A program made the position numbers and the translations under genes. Source: Anomaloglossus baeobatrachus (lineage: Eukaryota; Chordata; Amphibia; Anura; Aromobatidae). Taken from it: a DNA stretch of 64,000 nt. Positions within the stretch are counted from its first letter, which is position 1, and the number at the start of each line of letters is the position of its first letter. The stretch spans positions 207,549,164-207,613,163 of the forward strand of contig NC_134360.1 of the NCBI RefSeq assembly GCF_048569485.1, read 5' to 3'. Of the stretch, positions 24,016-36,599 are shown in pieces. The notes beneath the pieces were generated by a model. It ran no database searches, was not told the DNA's origin, and worked only from the letters and a program-made list of their open reading frames with translations.

Positions 24016-24368
24016 GGCACAGTGTGGAAAATGAAGCAGTGGACATAGTAGTAGAACTACCTGAATACTTTGGCAGCTGTCTGCCACCTGAGCTGGTCTA
24101 TAGAGGTGCTGAACAAGAGAGAGCGAGCAGGTGGAAAAAGCAGCGCCCTACAGGAGAAATGAGTGTAAGTAATCAAGTTATGTTTTAAGGCATTTTAAAG
24201 GGTTAAACATTGACTTACAGTTTAGTATCTTAAAAGTGACAATAGAGAAGAGTTATTTTCCATTGATTTTCCCATTATGCATTGCCTAACTCCATAGAAG
24301 ATGCATAAGGAATAAGTATGTTTGGAGAGACAACGTCAGATGAAATCTACACTGCTGTCTAAAAATTT

Positions 24369-24508
24369 GCCTGAACCAGTGATCTGTAACCGGACATAGA
24401 TCCTACTTTGCTAACTAAACATTGTTCATTCTTTCTAAAAAGAAAGAATAAACAATGTTTACTTAGCAAAGTAGGATCTATGTCCGGTTACAGATCACTG
24501 GTTCAGGC
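24369..24508. repeat. Near-perfect 140-bp palindrome
   Basis: gcctgaaccagtgatctgta onward is mirrored by tacagatcactggttcaggc. Only about two mismatches were found in arms of nearly 70 bases, with almost no loop (tttctaaaaagaaa at the centre). This is probably a foldback MITE. Its ggatctatgtccgg box is shared with the right arm of the foldback element at 21100-21135. Confidence 0.93.
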
Positions 24509-24530
24509 CAATTATGAGAATTAAGGCCAC

Positions 24531-24533
24531 ACC

Positions 24534-24604
<71 letters not shown>
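24531..24604. repeat. (AC)n microsatellite
   Basis: About 35 uninterrupted CA dinucleotides. Confidence 0.98.
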
Positions 24605-24606
<2 letters not shown>

Positions 24607-24859
24607 ATAGCATAGGCTGTTAGACCGCTTATAACTTTCCCATGCTTAAAGAAAACACTCAAGTATTTTCTAAGAAAGGAAGAAAGCTATAGAATTTTCA
24701 AACTTACTAATATATATATAGAAAATGAAGTATTTCTCCCAGAAAAGAATTGCAATTACATGATTTATCATATACATGTCTATTTCCATTCTGTATATTG
24801 GAACGACACAAAAAAAAAAAAACACAGAGGAAGAAATACAAATTGAACAAAAGTTCACA

Positions 24860-27063
<2,204 letters not shown>

Positions 27064-27300
27064 TAAGCAGTCTACGCTCTATGGAAAGCCGAGGAGAAAC
27101 TTACGATTTCGAAGTTGATATTGGGAACACATAGTAGCCAATATATTTTGCATGTATGCTTTTGGAAAAACCTATTTTTGGGAAAAAAGGGCCTCTTAAC
27201 ACTAAGCAAATTGCAAAATGCTGTAAATCATCTGCAATCTGTGGGGAAACCTAGCAGAAAGTGTGCAATTTCCCTACAGTGCCTCCGCTAGTGAAACTAA

Positions 27301-27882
27301 GACGGGCTTTACACGCTGTGACATCGCTAGCAATTGCTAGCGATGCCGAGCATGATAGCACCCGCCCCTGTCGCACATGCGATATGTGGTGATTGCTGCC
27401 GTAGCGAACATTATCGCTACGGCAGCTTCACACGCACATACCTGCTCGGCGACGTCGCTGTGACCGCTGAACAATCCCTCCTTCAAGGGGGAGGTGCGAT
27501 CGGCGTCACAGTGACGTCACCGCAACGTCACTAATCAGCCGGCCAATAGAAGTGGAGATGAGCGGGACATAACATCCCGCCCACCTTCTCCCTTCCGCAT
27601 TGCCGGTGGACGCAGGTAAGGAGATGTTTGTCGCTCCTGCGATGTCACACACAGCGATGTGTGGAGCTGCAGGAACGACAAACAACATCGTACCTGCGGT
27701 CGACCCGACATTATGGAAATGAACGACGCTACACAGATCACCGATTTGACGCTTTTGCGATTGTTTATCATCGCACCTATGATTTACATGTTGCGATGTT
27801 GCTACTGGCGCCGGATGTGCGTCACTAACGACGTGACCCCGACGATATTTCGGCAGCGATGTCGCAACGTGTAAAGCCCCCC
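27301..27882. mobile_element. TIR MITE, family A, with TAA target duplication
   Basis: The ends GACGGGCTTTACACGCTG and CAACGTGTAAAGCCCCCC are inverse. TAA lies at 27298-27300 and 27883-27885. Same family core as 21638-22209, with which it shares most of the left 150 bp. No transposase. Confidence 0.87.
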
Positions 27883-27898
27883 TAAGTAATGCCTAATG

Positions 27899-28534
27899 CA
27901 GGGGTCGGGAACCTATGGCTCGCGAGCCAGATGTGGCTCTTTTGATGGTTGCATCTGGCACTCAAACAAATCTTTAATAAAAAAAATACCGTATTTTCCG
28001 GTTTGTAAGACACACTGTTTCCCCCAAAACTGGGGGGAAAATGGGGGTGCATCTTACAAACCGCATATGGCTTATCGGGGCGGTATGATTGGCACAGAGA
28101 CTGTGGGGTGGTGCGGCGGAGAGTCCGCAGTAGCCGTCAGACTGTGGGCTGCTTTGAATCTCCCGCGGTTGACGATATCGACTTCAAGAAAATGGTTGCA
28201 GTGGCGGCGCGTGCGCAGATAGAACTCCACGGCCATTTTGTTGAAGTTCAATACATCGATCATTGATTCAAAGCAGCCCCCTGGTAGATCAATGGCGCCT
28301 GCCGCCGTGACATCCCACGAGCCCGCAGCAGTATTGTTGACCCTCCGCACACTGACCCTCTTGAGCCGCGACACCCAGTCCCCTGTGCCCGTAGCATTGT
28401 CTACCCTGATTCCTGGGACCTTCTGAGCCGCTCCACCACCACCGCTCCCCCTGGTGAATATGGCTCTCACGGAATTACATTTTAAAATATGTGGTGTTCA
28501 TGGCTCTCTCAGCCAAAAAGGTTCCCGACCCCTG
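27899..28534. mobile_element. Non-autonomous hAT element with 8-bp target duplication
   Basis: The left end is CAGGGGTCGGGAACC; the right end is GGTTCCCGACCCCTG, its exact inverse over 15 bases. The 8 bases before it (gcctaatg) match those after it (acctaatg) at 7 of 8 positions. An 8-bp duplication plus a CAGGGG... end is the hAT signature. Inside, around 27985-28050, is a further common frog repeat start (taccgtattttccggtttgt). No transposase frame. It lies 17 bp after a family A MITE. Confidence 0.9.
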
Positions 28535-28542
28535 ACCTAATG

Positions 28543-29082
<540 letters not shown>

Positions 29083-29129
29083 TAATTTTATTGCTGTTTT
29101 TTTAATTCATTTTAGATTTACTATCTGTC

Positions 29130-29800
29130 AATAATTTTGGGATAGCGGGAAACTGGGGCACCTAAGGTGTCCCTCAAGCTTGAGGACCCTAGGATATCCC
29201 TAACCTCAGGGATACTCCTAATGGTTGAGAGGCCTGAGTCTCTTCCTGGCCCTGCTCCTGACCAGTCCTAATCGGATTCCCCCTCCCCCCGGAGAGGTAC
29301 GGGACAGGAATGTTTAGAAACCCACACATAAAGACACACAAGGGAAAAAACAAAACTGTGTCACACAGCACGCACATAGGATAAGACATTAAGACATTCA
29401 GGAGGAAAACAAGAGCTGGAAGGAAGTTCAAAACAACAGGGGTAAACTCCACAACAGGAACAAGCAATAAGCACAACTTTCACCAGTAATTCTGGGACAC
29501 CACACCTCACAGACCGACATAGAATAAACTATAGCTGGCATGGGTAGAAGGATTCCTCCAGCATAAATAGGAGGAGAGGAGGTGTGATAGACCTCCCCCA
29601 AAACATGTGATTAAAGGAGCAAGCAGATCAGCAGAGATTATGTCTTGCTAGCCTGCCTATGAATCGGCACACAGCAGGTCAGCGCCTGAGTCTGCCTGTG
29701 TTGATCCGAGACACCAGAGAAACTATCGGGCAGAGTGTCAGAATCTACAATCTGAACAGAGTCCAATGCCACCATGACAGTCGGTGAAGTTTGTGGAAAA
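29130..29800. repeat. Unclassified dispersed repeat in TTC22 intron 5
   Basis: Texture and GC content differ from the AT-rich flanks. Phrases such as aaagacacacaagggaaaaa and ctcctccagcataaatagga are shared in style with 6530-6600. No ends, target duplication or protein frame could be fixed. It may be an LTR-type fossil. Confidence 0.35.
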
Positions 29801-30408
29801 ACTGTGTACAACTATCTATGTATATTGAGTTATATAGATACCATAAGTCTGATTAATTATTGCAGTTGCACCTTTTTTTGACTAGTTTTTGGTGGTTTTT
29901 TTGCCTGTTTTTCATTTGTACCTTGTTCTTCTTTCAATTTGAGTATTTTTTTAAAAGTCTATTTTATATGGGCTTGCTTATGGATTTTTTTTTGTTTCCG
30001 GATGTTTTTGGCTGCTTCAATATATTACAACTTTTTAAACAGTCGCCACATTTTTGCTCAAACGTATAACAGTCCTCCTGGAGTCATTTTATATACATCT
30101 GAATTTTTTTAATGCAAATTTTGTAACACTTTAGCAGTACAACTTTTTTTGTGCTAAAATATTGAAATAAAAATTAAGGAGAAGCATGTTTGAGTTTGTA
30201 GAATATTCAAGAACCATGTGTTGTTTTGAAGAATCTGGTGCAAAAATGGTCAACGAATGCACCTGTAAAAGAAAAAGTGACAAAATCCCCCCCCCAAATG
30301 ATGAATCTGTTCCTGTGTGTTTGTGGCAATGTCTTATTTTTAATTGTAAATGACAAAAGTCGGCATTTCTGGTTAATTAACATCATTTTTACATTTGCTT
30401 TTCTTTAG
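29801..30408. other. TTC22 intron 5, distal end
   Basis: T-rich sequence, no recognised element. The exon 6 acceptor is tttgcttttctttag at 30394-30408. Confidence 0.5.
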
Positions 30409-30561
30409 ATTTTTTTATGGATGTATGTGCGAGACTTGGAACGGGCCAAGTTAGGGTTAGGAGGAGTGCCAGACAGAACCCATCTTACCAATGCCAAATC
30501 TGACATGGACAGCATTATAGACGTGTACCCCTGTCTGAAAACATATCTGGAAATGGGGCAA
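30409..30561 (+). CDS. TTC22: TTC22 coding exon 6 (residues 339-389)
   Basis: A 153-base exon of 51 whole codons, phase 0 at both ends. It reads IFLWMYVRDLERAKLGLGGV then PDRTHLTNAKSDMDSIIDVY then PCLKTYLEMGQ. It aligns with human [20 protein letters not shown] and ending YLDIGQ. The donor was placed at caa|gtgagt (30561/30562) because this keeps the Gln and joins in frame to exon 7. Confidence 0.93.
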
Positions 30562-30777
30562 GTGAGTACAGCTAAACTGTGATTGATGCATTTATTAAAA
30601 TGAGAAAACGGACGGTACTTCCGAGCAGACAAATGTGAACAGGTGCAAACTGAACATGATATATACTCTAACAAATATACAGCTGCACTCTGAGACGCTA
30701 AGGCATACAAACATTGAATATAGGAATTTGGACATGCATTACTACTAAGGAAATAAATTAAAAAATCGAGACACTAA

Positions 30778-31171
30778 AGGCCCCATCACACACCACGAGA
30801 TCACTAACAAGATTGTTGCTGAGTCACGGTTTTGGTGACGCAGTAGCGATCCCGTTAGCGATCTCGTTATGTGTGACATCTACCAGTGATCAGGCCCCTG
30901 CTGTGAGGTCGCCGGTCGTTGCAGAATGGTCCGGACCATTTTCTTCAAAGACGATGTCCTGCTGGGCAGGACGCATCGCTATGTTTGACGCTGTGTGACA
31001 GGGTCCCAATGACCGCCGAGATCGTTACTGCGACCTGTATCGTTACTGTGTTGTTGTAAAGACCTGACTGTGTGACATCTCACCAGCGACTTCCCAGCGA
31101 CTTACCGGCGATCCTTATCAGGACGTATCGTTGTCGGGATCGCTGGTTAGTCCTTGTGTGTGACTGGGCCT
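30778..31171. mobile_element. TIR MITE, family B (AGGCCCCATCACACAC ends)
   Basis: AGGCCCCATCACACACCACG at the left is mirrored by GTGTGTGACTGGGCCT at the right, flanked by TAA and TTA. Internally, phrases such as cggttttggtgacgcagtag recall family A. 394 bp, no transposase. It lies in TTC22 intron 6. Confidence 0.8.
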
Positions 31172-31299
31172 TTAGGGCATAAAAAAGGCCAGTTTTAGGT
31201 GAGCCCAGTAGCCAGCGTCAAGACGTATTTCTTTGCTGCGTCCCTACTTATATGCCTTTAGCCAGACTGAAAAGCCTACAATTTTATGGGGGGGCAGGA

Positions 31300-31738
31300 A
31301 CCTGCTGATAGAAAATCATTCTTCTGAAGCCTGAGTACATGACACGTCCTACGTCATCCACACTAACGGCACTGAGGTCCTGCGCAGGCGCACTTTGATT
31401 TGTCCTGAGCAGGGCAGAACAATGTATTGTAGTGCGCCTGCGCAGGACCTCAATGCTGGCTATGGTGGAAGACGTAGTACGCGTCATGCACCCCGGCTTC
31501 AGAAGAAGTAGGACAAAGATGGCTGAAAGAGGAGGCGCCGGCTCCGGAGAACGGAGACATCCATCTGACCAGTCTGCACCGCACTGACCGTTTAGGTGAG
31601 TATTATAAAGTGATTTTTAGGTTCTACACAGCGGCCTGGGCTCTTATATACAGTATGTTAGAATGCTGTATATAAGAGCCCAGTGGTGGTGGCCGCAGTT
31701 TATAGTCACCAAATCTGGTGACAGGTTCCCTTTAAATA
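31300..31738. mobile_element. Partial TTAA-type element with internal hairpins
   Basis: The right end GGTGACAGGTTCCCT followed by TTAA (31735-31738 region) matches the right end of 4567-5298. Two hairpins sit inside: ggtcctgcgcaggcgcac mirrored by gtgcgcctgcgcaggacc (31377-31452), and gggctcttatatacag mirrored by ctgtatataagagccc (31639-31683). The left end was not found. Confidence 0.55.
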
Positions 31739-32090
31739 AAACAAAAACTATACACGTTTGGTATCTATGAACTCATACTGACCTGGGGAATCATCGAACC
31801 AGGTCAGTTTTAACATACAGTTAACCTGGTAAATAAAAACACACAAAAAACAATTGTGGAATTAAATTGCACTTTTTTTTTGCAATTTCACCGCACATGT
31901 AATTTTTTTCCATTTTCCCTGTACAATATAGGGCACAATCAATGGTTTCATTCAAATTACAATCCCGCAAAAAACAAGATATGGCTATATTGAAGGAAAA
32001 ATAAAAACGTTATGTCCCTTGCAAGAAGGGGAGGAAAAAATGAAAAACGGAAAATCACTGGGGGGCTTGGGGGATTGTGAAGGGGATTAT
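31739..32090. mobile_element. Truncated copy of the 54099-55378 element
   Basis: The order of phrases (tacacgtttggtatctatga, then aaaacaattgtg, then gcactttttttttgcaattt, then caatggtttcattcaaatta, then cccgcaaaaaacaag) follows 55045-55372. Only the 3' third is present. Confidence 0.7.
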
Positions 32091-32178
32091 AATGATGTGT
32101 TTATGGGCCAATGAAACTATGGGTCCGTGTGCTGGTCAATAAAATGGAGACGGCACACGATGTGTAAATGCAGCCTAA

Positions 32179-32649
32179 GGCCTCCTTCACATGTCCGCGG
32201 TGAAGGTGTGTGTGCTGTCCCTGTGCTACCTGTGTGACATTCGGATAGCATATGGACAGCATGAGCTGGAATACTTACCTGTCCCCGGTGCTGCTGTTAC
32301 TTACGGGTCCGCAGTGAGTGCAGTGAATATGCATTAAGCCTGGAAGCAACAGCAGCGCCGGAGACAGGCAAGTATAAAAAGTCATTATTTTTATGCGACC
32401 TGTGTTTTCTCCATTACTTGCACACTGATGTGATCCGTGTGACATTACTGTGACGGGCCGTGTGACACCCATGCTGCTGGCAGAAAACGGACATGTCGCC
32501 GTGTGGAGCCCACGGACACATGGCCCATGTCAAAACACGGACGTGTGCACATACCCACTGATTTTAATTGATCTATGTGTGTCCGTGTCTACGGCACGTG
32601 TGAAAACGGATGTCATACGTACCAGAAACACGGTTGTGTGAAGGGGGCC
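32179..32649. mobile_element. TIR MITE, family C (GCCTCCTTCACATG ends), TAA duplication
   Basis: GGCCTCCTTCACATGTCCG mirrors GTTGTGTGAAGGGGGCC. TAA lies at 32176-32178 and 32650-32652. It shares gtgtccgtgt and cacgtgtgaaaacgga phrases with 58513-59058, which is a copy in the other orientation. Confidence 0.8.
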
Positions 32650-32658
32650 TAATACTAA

Positions 32659-33241
32659 GGGGTACTTTGCACGTTGCAACATCGCTACTGCGATATCGTC
32701 GGGGGTCAAATCGAAAGTGACGCACATCCGGCGCTGGTAACGACGTCGCAACGTGTAAAGCCTACAAGCACCGATAAACGATCGCAAAAGCGTCGTAAGC
32801 CGGTGATCTGTGTAGTGTCGGTCATTTCCATAATTAAGCTGCAGCGACAGGTACGATGATGTTCCTCGTTCCTGCGGCAGCACACATCGCTGTGTATAAA
32901 GCCGCAGGAGCGAGGAACATCTCCTACCTGCCTCCCGCCTGCAATGAGGAAGGAAGGAGGTGGGCGGGATGTTTACGTCCCGCTCATCTCCGCCCCTCCG
33001 CTTCTATTGGCCGCCTGCCGTGTGACGTCGCTGTGACGCCGCACGACCCGCACCCTTAGGAAGGAGGCGGGTCGCCAGGCAGAGTGACGTCGCAGGGCAG
33101 GTGAGTGCGTGTGAAGCTGCCGTAGCGATAATGTTCGCTACGACAGCTATCACAAGATATCGCATCTGCGACGAGGGCGGGGACTATCGCGCTCGGCATC
33201 GCTACAATCGGCTAGCGATGTCGCAGCGTGTAAAGTACCCC
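32659..33241. mobile_element. TIR MITE, family A, inserted 9 bp after family C
   Basis: GGGGTACTTTGCACGTTGC mirrors GCGTGTAAAGTACCCC, flanked by TAA (32656-32658 and 33242-33244). It is the reverse orientation of 21638-22209, with the same core boxes. Its left TAA lies four bases after the TAA of the previous element. Confidence 0.87.
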
Positions 33242-33244
33242 TAA

Positions 33245-33670
33245 GAAAAGGGAGAGCAGATATCTGACAGATTTGTGCCGCTTTTGCAGACACGCCAGCT
33301 AGATGGCGGATTTACATATACTCTGTAAAAAACAGTAGACAATTCTAGTTTTCTACTTTTCCATTTAAGAAGCAAAAAACAATAAAAAATGCAAAGTTAT
33401 ACATAGCCTTTAAGCCTTTTCTTTATGCCATTTTCCTGCCTAAACAAAAAAGCATGCAAATACTGAACCGCCGCGTCCATAGAATCAATTGTTCATCAAT
33501 TCCATAATGTTCTCTTTTACAAATAACATGAGGCAAAACTTCTGTAAAACTTTTACGTGTATGGTTTACGATGTGGTTCCTACCACACCCCTAATGGCCC
33601 ATATGACTGTACCCTAATACCTCATAGTGCCAGCCATTGTTCTCACAGCTGCCGTCTATCTTTATTCCAG
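33245..33670. other. TTC22 intron 6, distal end
   Basis: Unrecognised sequence to the exon 7 acceptor (ctatctttattccag). The frame upstream of 33671 is open only by chance. Confidence 0.5.
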
Positions 33671-34207
33671 GTGTGTTATTACATGGGTGTGGATGCGGTG
33701 GAGGAGCTCATGTTAACGGATGAAGGTTCCATAAATCACGCTTTAGTTTGCATTGCCAAAGCCATGGAGTACGACCTGGGCGATACGCTCCCCGAATTTC
33801 AGTTACTGAAGGGCAAATGCCTTAGAGTTAAAGGTGAGGAACAGAACGCAATCGAGTGCTTCAAGAAAGCCATAAATCTGGACAGTAAAGGCTCCCCGGC
33901 CACAGAGACCTTCAGACATTTAATGGAAGCATTACTCAGCCTCTATGGTCAACATAAAATCGATGCCAAGACGCTGATCCAAGAGGTAGACTCTTGGGTC
34001 AAAGAAGCTCAAGAGAAGTATGAAGAAGAGAGCGTAAGTCAAGAGCTGCAGGCCGTCTGCAGGAATAACACCGCCGAGATCGTCAGCCTGTCTAAAGTGA
34101 TGATCGCCGATGGTAAAATGGACCTGGTTAGGCTTTTGTTTCAGTCTATGATGGTCAACGGCAAGAAACCCAGACTAAAACTGAGCAGCCGCTCATCTTC
34201 CATCTAA
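33671..34207 (+). CDS. TTC22: TTC22 coding exon 7, last (residues 390-567)
   Basis: The terminal exon, 178 codons and a TAA stop (34205-34207). It reads [20 protein letters not shown] at the start (human [20 protein letters not shown]). Then come [20 protein letters not shown] (human [20 protein letters not shown]), a TPR pair ([16 protein letters not shown]), and near the end [14 protein letters not shown] (human LVRLLFETMEREGE). The C-terminal tail is basic and Ser-rich (KLSSRSSSI). Total length 567 aa against about 569 in human, with no lost frame. The open frame beginning at 33557 includes intron. Confidence 0.96.
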   Translation: [178 protein letters not shown]

Positions 34208-35830
34208 TCAGTAGATTCACAGTATGGAAAAACTCAGCATTTTCCAATTACATCTATATGGGGCTTGTAGGTTCTTGCAAAGTCTCTACTTTTAGCTCAA
34301 GCATCAAAAACGTGCCTGGGTTAATGTCTAAAGGGATAAGTCACACAACTGTATTTACGGCTGGAAATTCAGGCCCAATCTCAAGTCTAGTGATCTAAGG
34401 TGCCAAAGATTCTATTAGTTTGGGTCACAAAAGCCATGGATAGGCTTAGACTTACGGCCACAATATGAATGAGAAAATATACCCACTTTATGGTCATGTG
34501 GATGAGCCAAGACGGTGGTCTCGGGATACTCATAATGGTATTATCAATGGAAACCCTTAAAGAATCTAAGGTGACAACCAACATGGCAGCGCTTCTTGAT
34601 GTCACTTTTGCCAAAATGACCATTACAATGGAATAGAAAATTAGCAATATCTGTGTAAGTAGAAGAAACTGAATAAACTGTCTGCTGCTCTAAGGCTATT
34701 TGCACACAGTGCTTTTTTGATGCAGATTTTGATGCTGTTTTTTGCAAAATCTGTACCAAAATCTGCATGCCTATCCTGAAGCCAGCTAAGTCTGAGATTT
34801 CTAAAGTGCTGCGTGCATGCTGCTTTTTTTTTCCTTGCATATTTGCTGCATAAAATAAATCTGCAGCGTGTCAATTGTTGGGGCATTTTTTTAGCTTTTC
34901 CAGCCATTGACGTAAAAAAACCCACCAAAAACGCATGCGTTTTTCTGCCAGAAAATGCAGATTTCATGCAGATAATTACATTTCTGCACCAAATCTGCAG
35001 TGTGTGCACATAGCCTAACTGTTAATTTACTAGTACATGACAATTTTCAGGTTTTAGGTGGTATACACTGGACAATTATCGCTAGTTTTGGAATGACAAG
35101 ACCATAAATTGTCCACATTGCCCAAAAAGATTAATGAAAAAAAAATTCTGATCAATTGATCATTTTAGTGTATTGTACCTGCGTAAAAACTGTGTGAGGA
35201 GATGATATCAGTAAACATTTTAAGAATACATCTCTATGTGGAGCATCATATAGCGGCACATGGAGGCACTGCTGCACTATACGAAGCTAGAGGAGATCAA
35301 AATACAACCTTAGCAGCTGTCAGACAGATGACAATGGCTTCCTATACATAAACACGCTCAGTTACACTGCGTGTCCATGTGTTTTCTATGAAGAAAAGGC
35401 AGTAGGCTGCTCTCAGACAACTGTGGTGGCAGCTTATCTCCTTTAAGTAGAAAAGGATTGGGCATGCTGGAATTCGACATGCCTCATCCTTCCCTTTTCC
35501 CCTGGCAGATACCTAATACACAATACATAGTTGGCCATTGCAGACTATATAGCAAATTTTTAACATGTTTGGCTTGATTGGTGATTTAATAAAAGGTCAC
35601 AACCAGTGATTCCTCGTACCAAATCGTCAAGTGTGGTCTTTTATTATATCCATTGTATTAACAGTTTTGGTTTTGTTAATCAGGCCGATCATGTTGACGT
35701 TGTCTGAACACGCCTTCTTATATTACGTATGATCACTGAGTTTCCTTGGTCATTATTATGTTGTTTTAAGCATTTTTGTGTAAATCCGCAAAACGGAATG
35801 TGATTTCATAAAAAATAAAATAAATGAGCC
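34208..35830 (+). promoter_or_regulatory. TTC22: TTC22 3' UTR and candidate poly(A) signals
   Basis: AATAAA hexamers occur at 34672-34677, 35588-35593 and 35814-35824 (two overlapping). The first lies about 465 bases after the stop and just before a MITE; the last gives a 1.6-kb 3' UTR that would include that MITE. Which is used cannot be told from sequence. Confidence 0.45.
34694..35015. mobile_element. Foldback MITE, family D (GGCTATNTGCACAC ends), TAA duplication
   Basis: GGCTATTTGCACACAGTGC mirrors GCAGTGTGTGCACATAGCC, with exact TAA on both sides (34691-34693 and 35016-35018). The arms run far inward (gcagattttg and reverse). It may sit in the TTC22 3' UTR. Confidence 0.85.
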
Positions 35831-36035
35831 AATGTTTGTCCATGTAATTTCAATGTATCTTAATGGCATTAATAATAAGGCACCGATTCGTCACCATGTG
35901 TCCAGACTAGGACTGAAAACTCAGTTTTGAAATTTGGGGGCACACACACCCCCTTATTGTATGGTGAATGTGAAATCTCCTTTGGCAATTGTGGGTTATG
36001 GCTGATCGGTGTGTATGGTACATTTACACAATAAA
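35016..36035. other. Downstream of TTC22, mostly unrecognised
   Basis: No gene was recognised. From about 35876 the text (tggcattaataataaggcac, then cgattcgtcaccatgtgtcc) leads into the region carrying the 30-bp array, and may be its flanking unit. Confidence 0.4.
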
Positions 36036-36290
36036 AACAGTCACCAAATAATACAACAATACAACTATAATCACTGAACAAAATTGAGAATGGTAAGACC
36101 AACATTACCAATAATACCACTATACCAGGGAAAAATAATACCGCCATACTGTAACCACATAGTGACCAAATAATACCACTATACAACTATAATCACTGAA
36201 GAAAATGGAGAATGGTAAGACCAACATTACCAGTAATACCACTATACGAGGGAAATAAAATACCGACATACAGTGACCAAATAATACCAC
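36036..36290. repeat. Tandem duplication of about 125 bp
   Basis: Two copies share caactataatcactgaa, then gagaatggtaagaccaacat, then taccaataataccactatac. They are slightly diverged and precede the minisatellite. Confidence 0.8.
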
Positions 36291-36599
36291 TATTAATGCC
36301 ATCATTAGCTATCAATAAAACCATCATTAACAAAACAAAACTGTGTATAAAGATCAATATCATGATAAATACTGCCACGCATGGGGCAAATAATACCGCA
36401 AGCCCAAAACGACATATTACCAGCATAGACAGCTGGGATACAATCATTCTGATCATTAACAAAAAAAACCTCTACTAATGGCAATATCATCATGAATATG
36501 AGACAAATAATACTGCCAGACAATAACTTTATATTACCAACATATACAGTGGTGATGATACCACCATTCTGATCATTAACAAAAACCACTGTAATGAGA

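Noticed and set aside
28072-28470. 132-codon minus-strand frame and overlapping plus-strand frame
   Set aside because: Both lie inside the hAT element and show no transposase or other domain.
33557-33670. Upstream extension of the TTC22 last exon frame
   Set aside because: Precedes a clear splice acceptor (tttattccag); the homologous protein begins at 33671.
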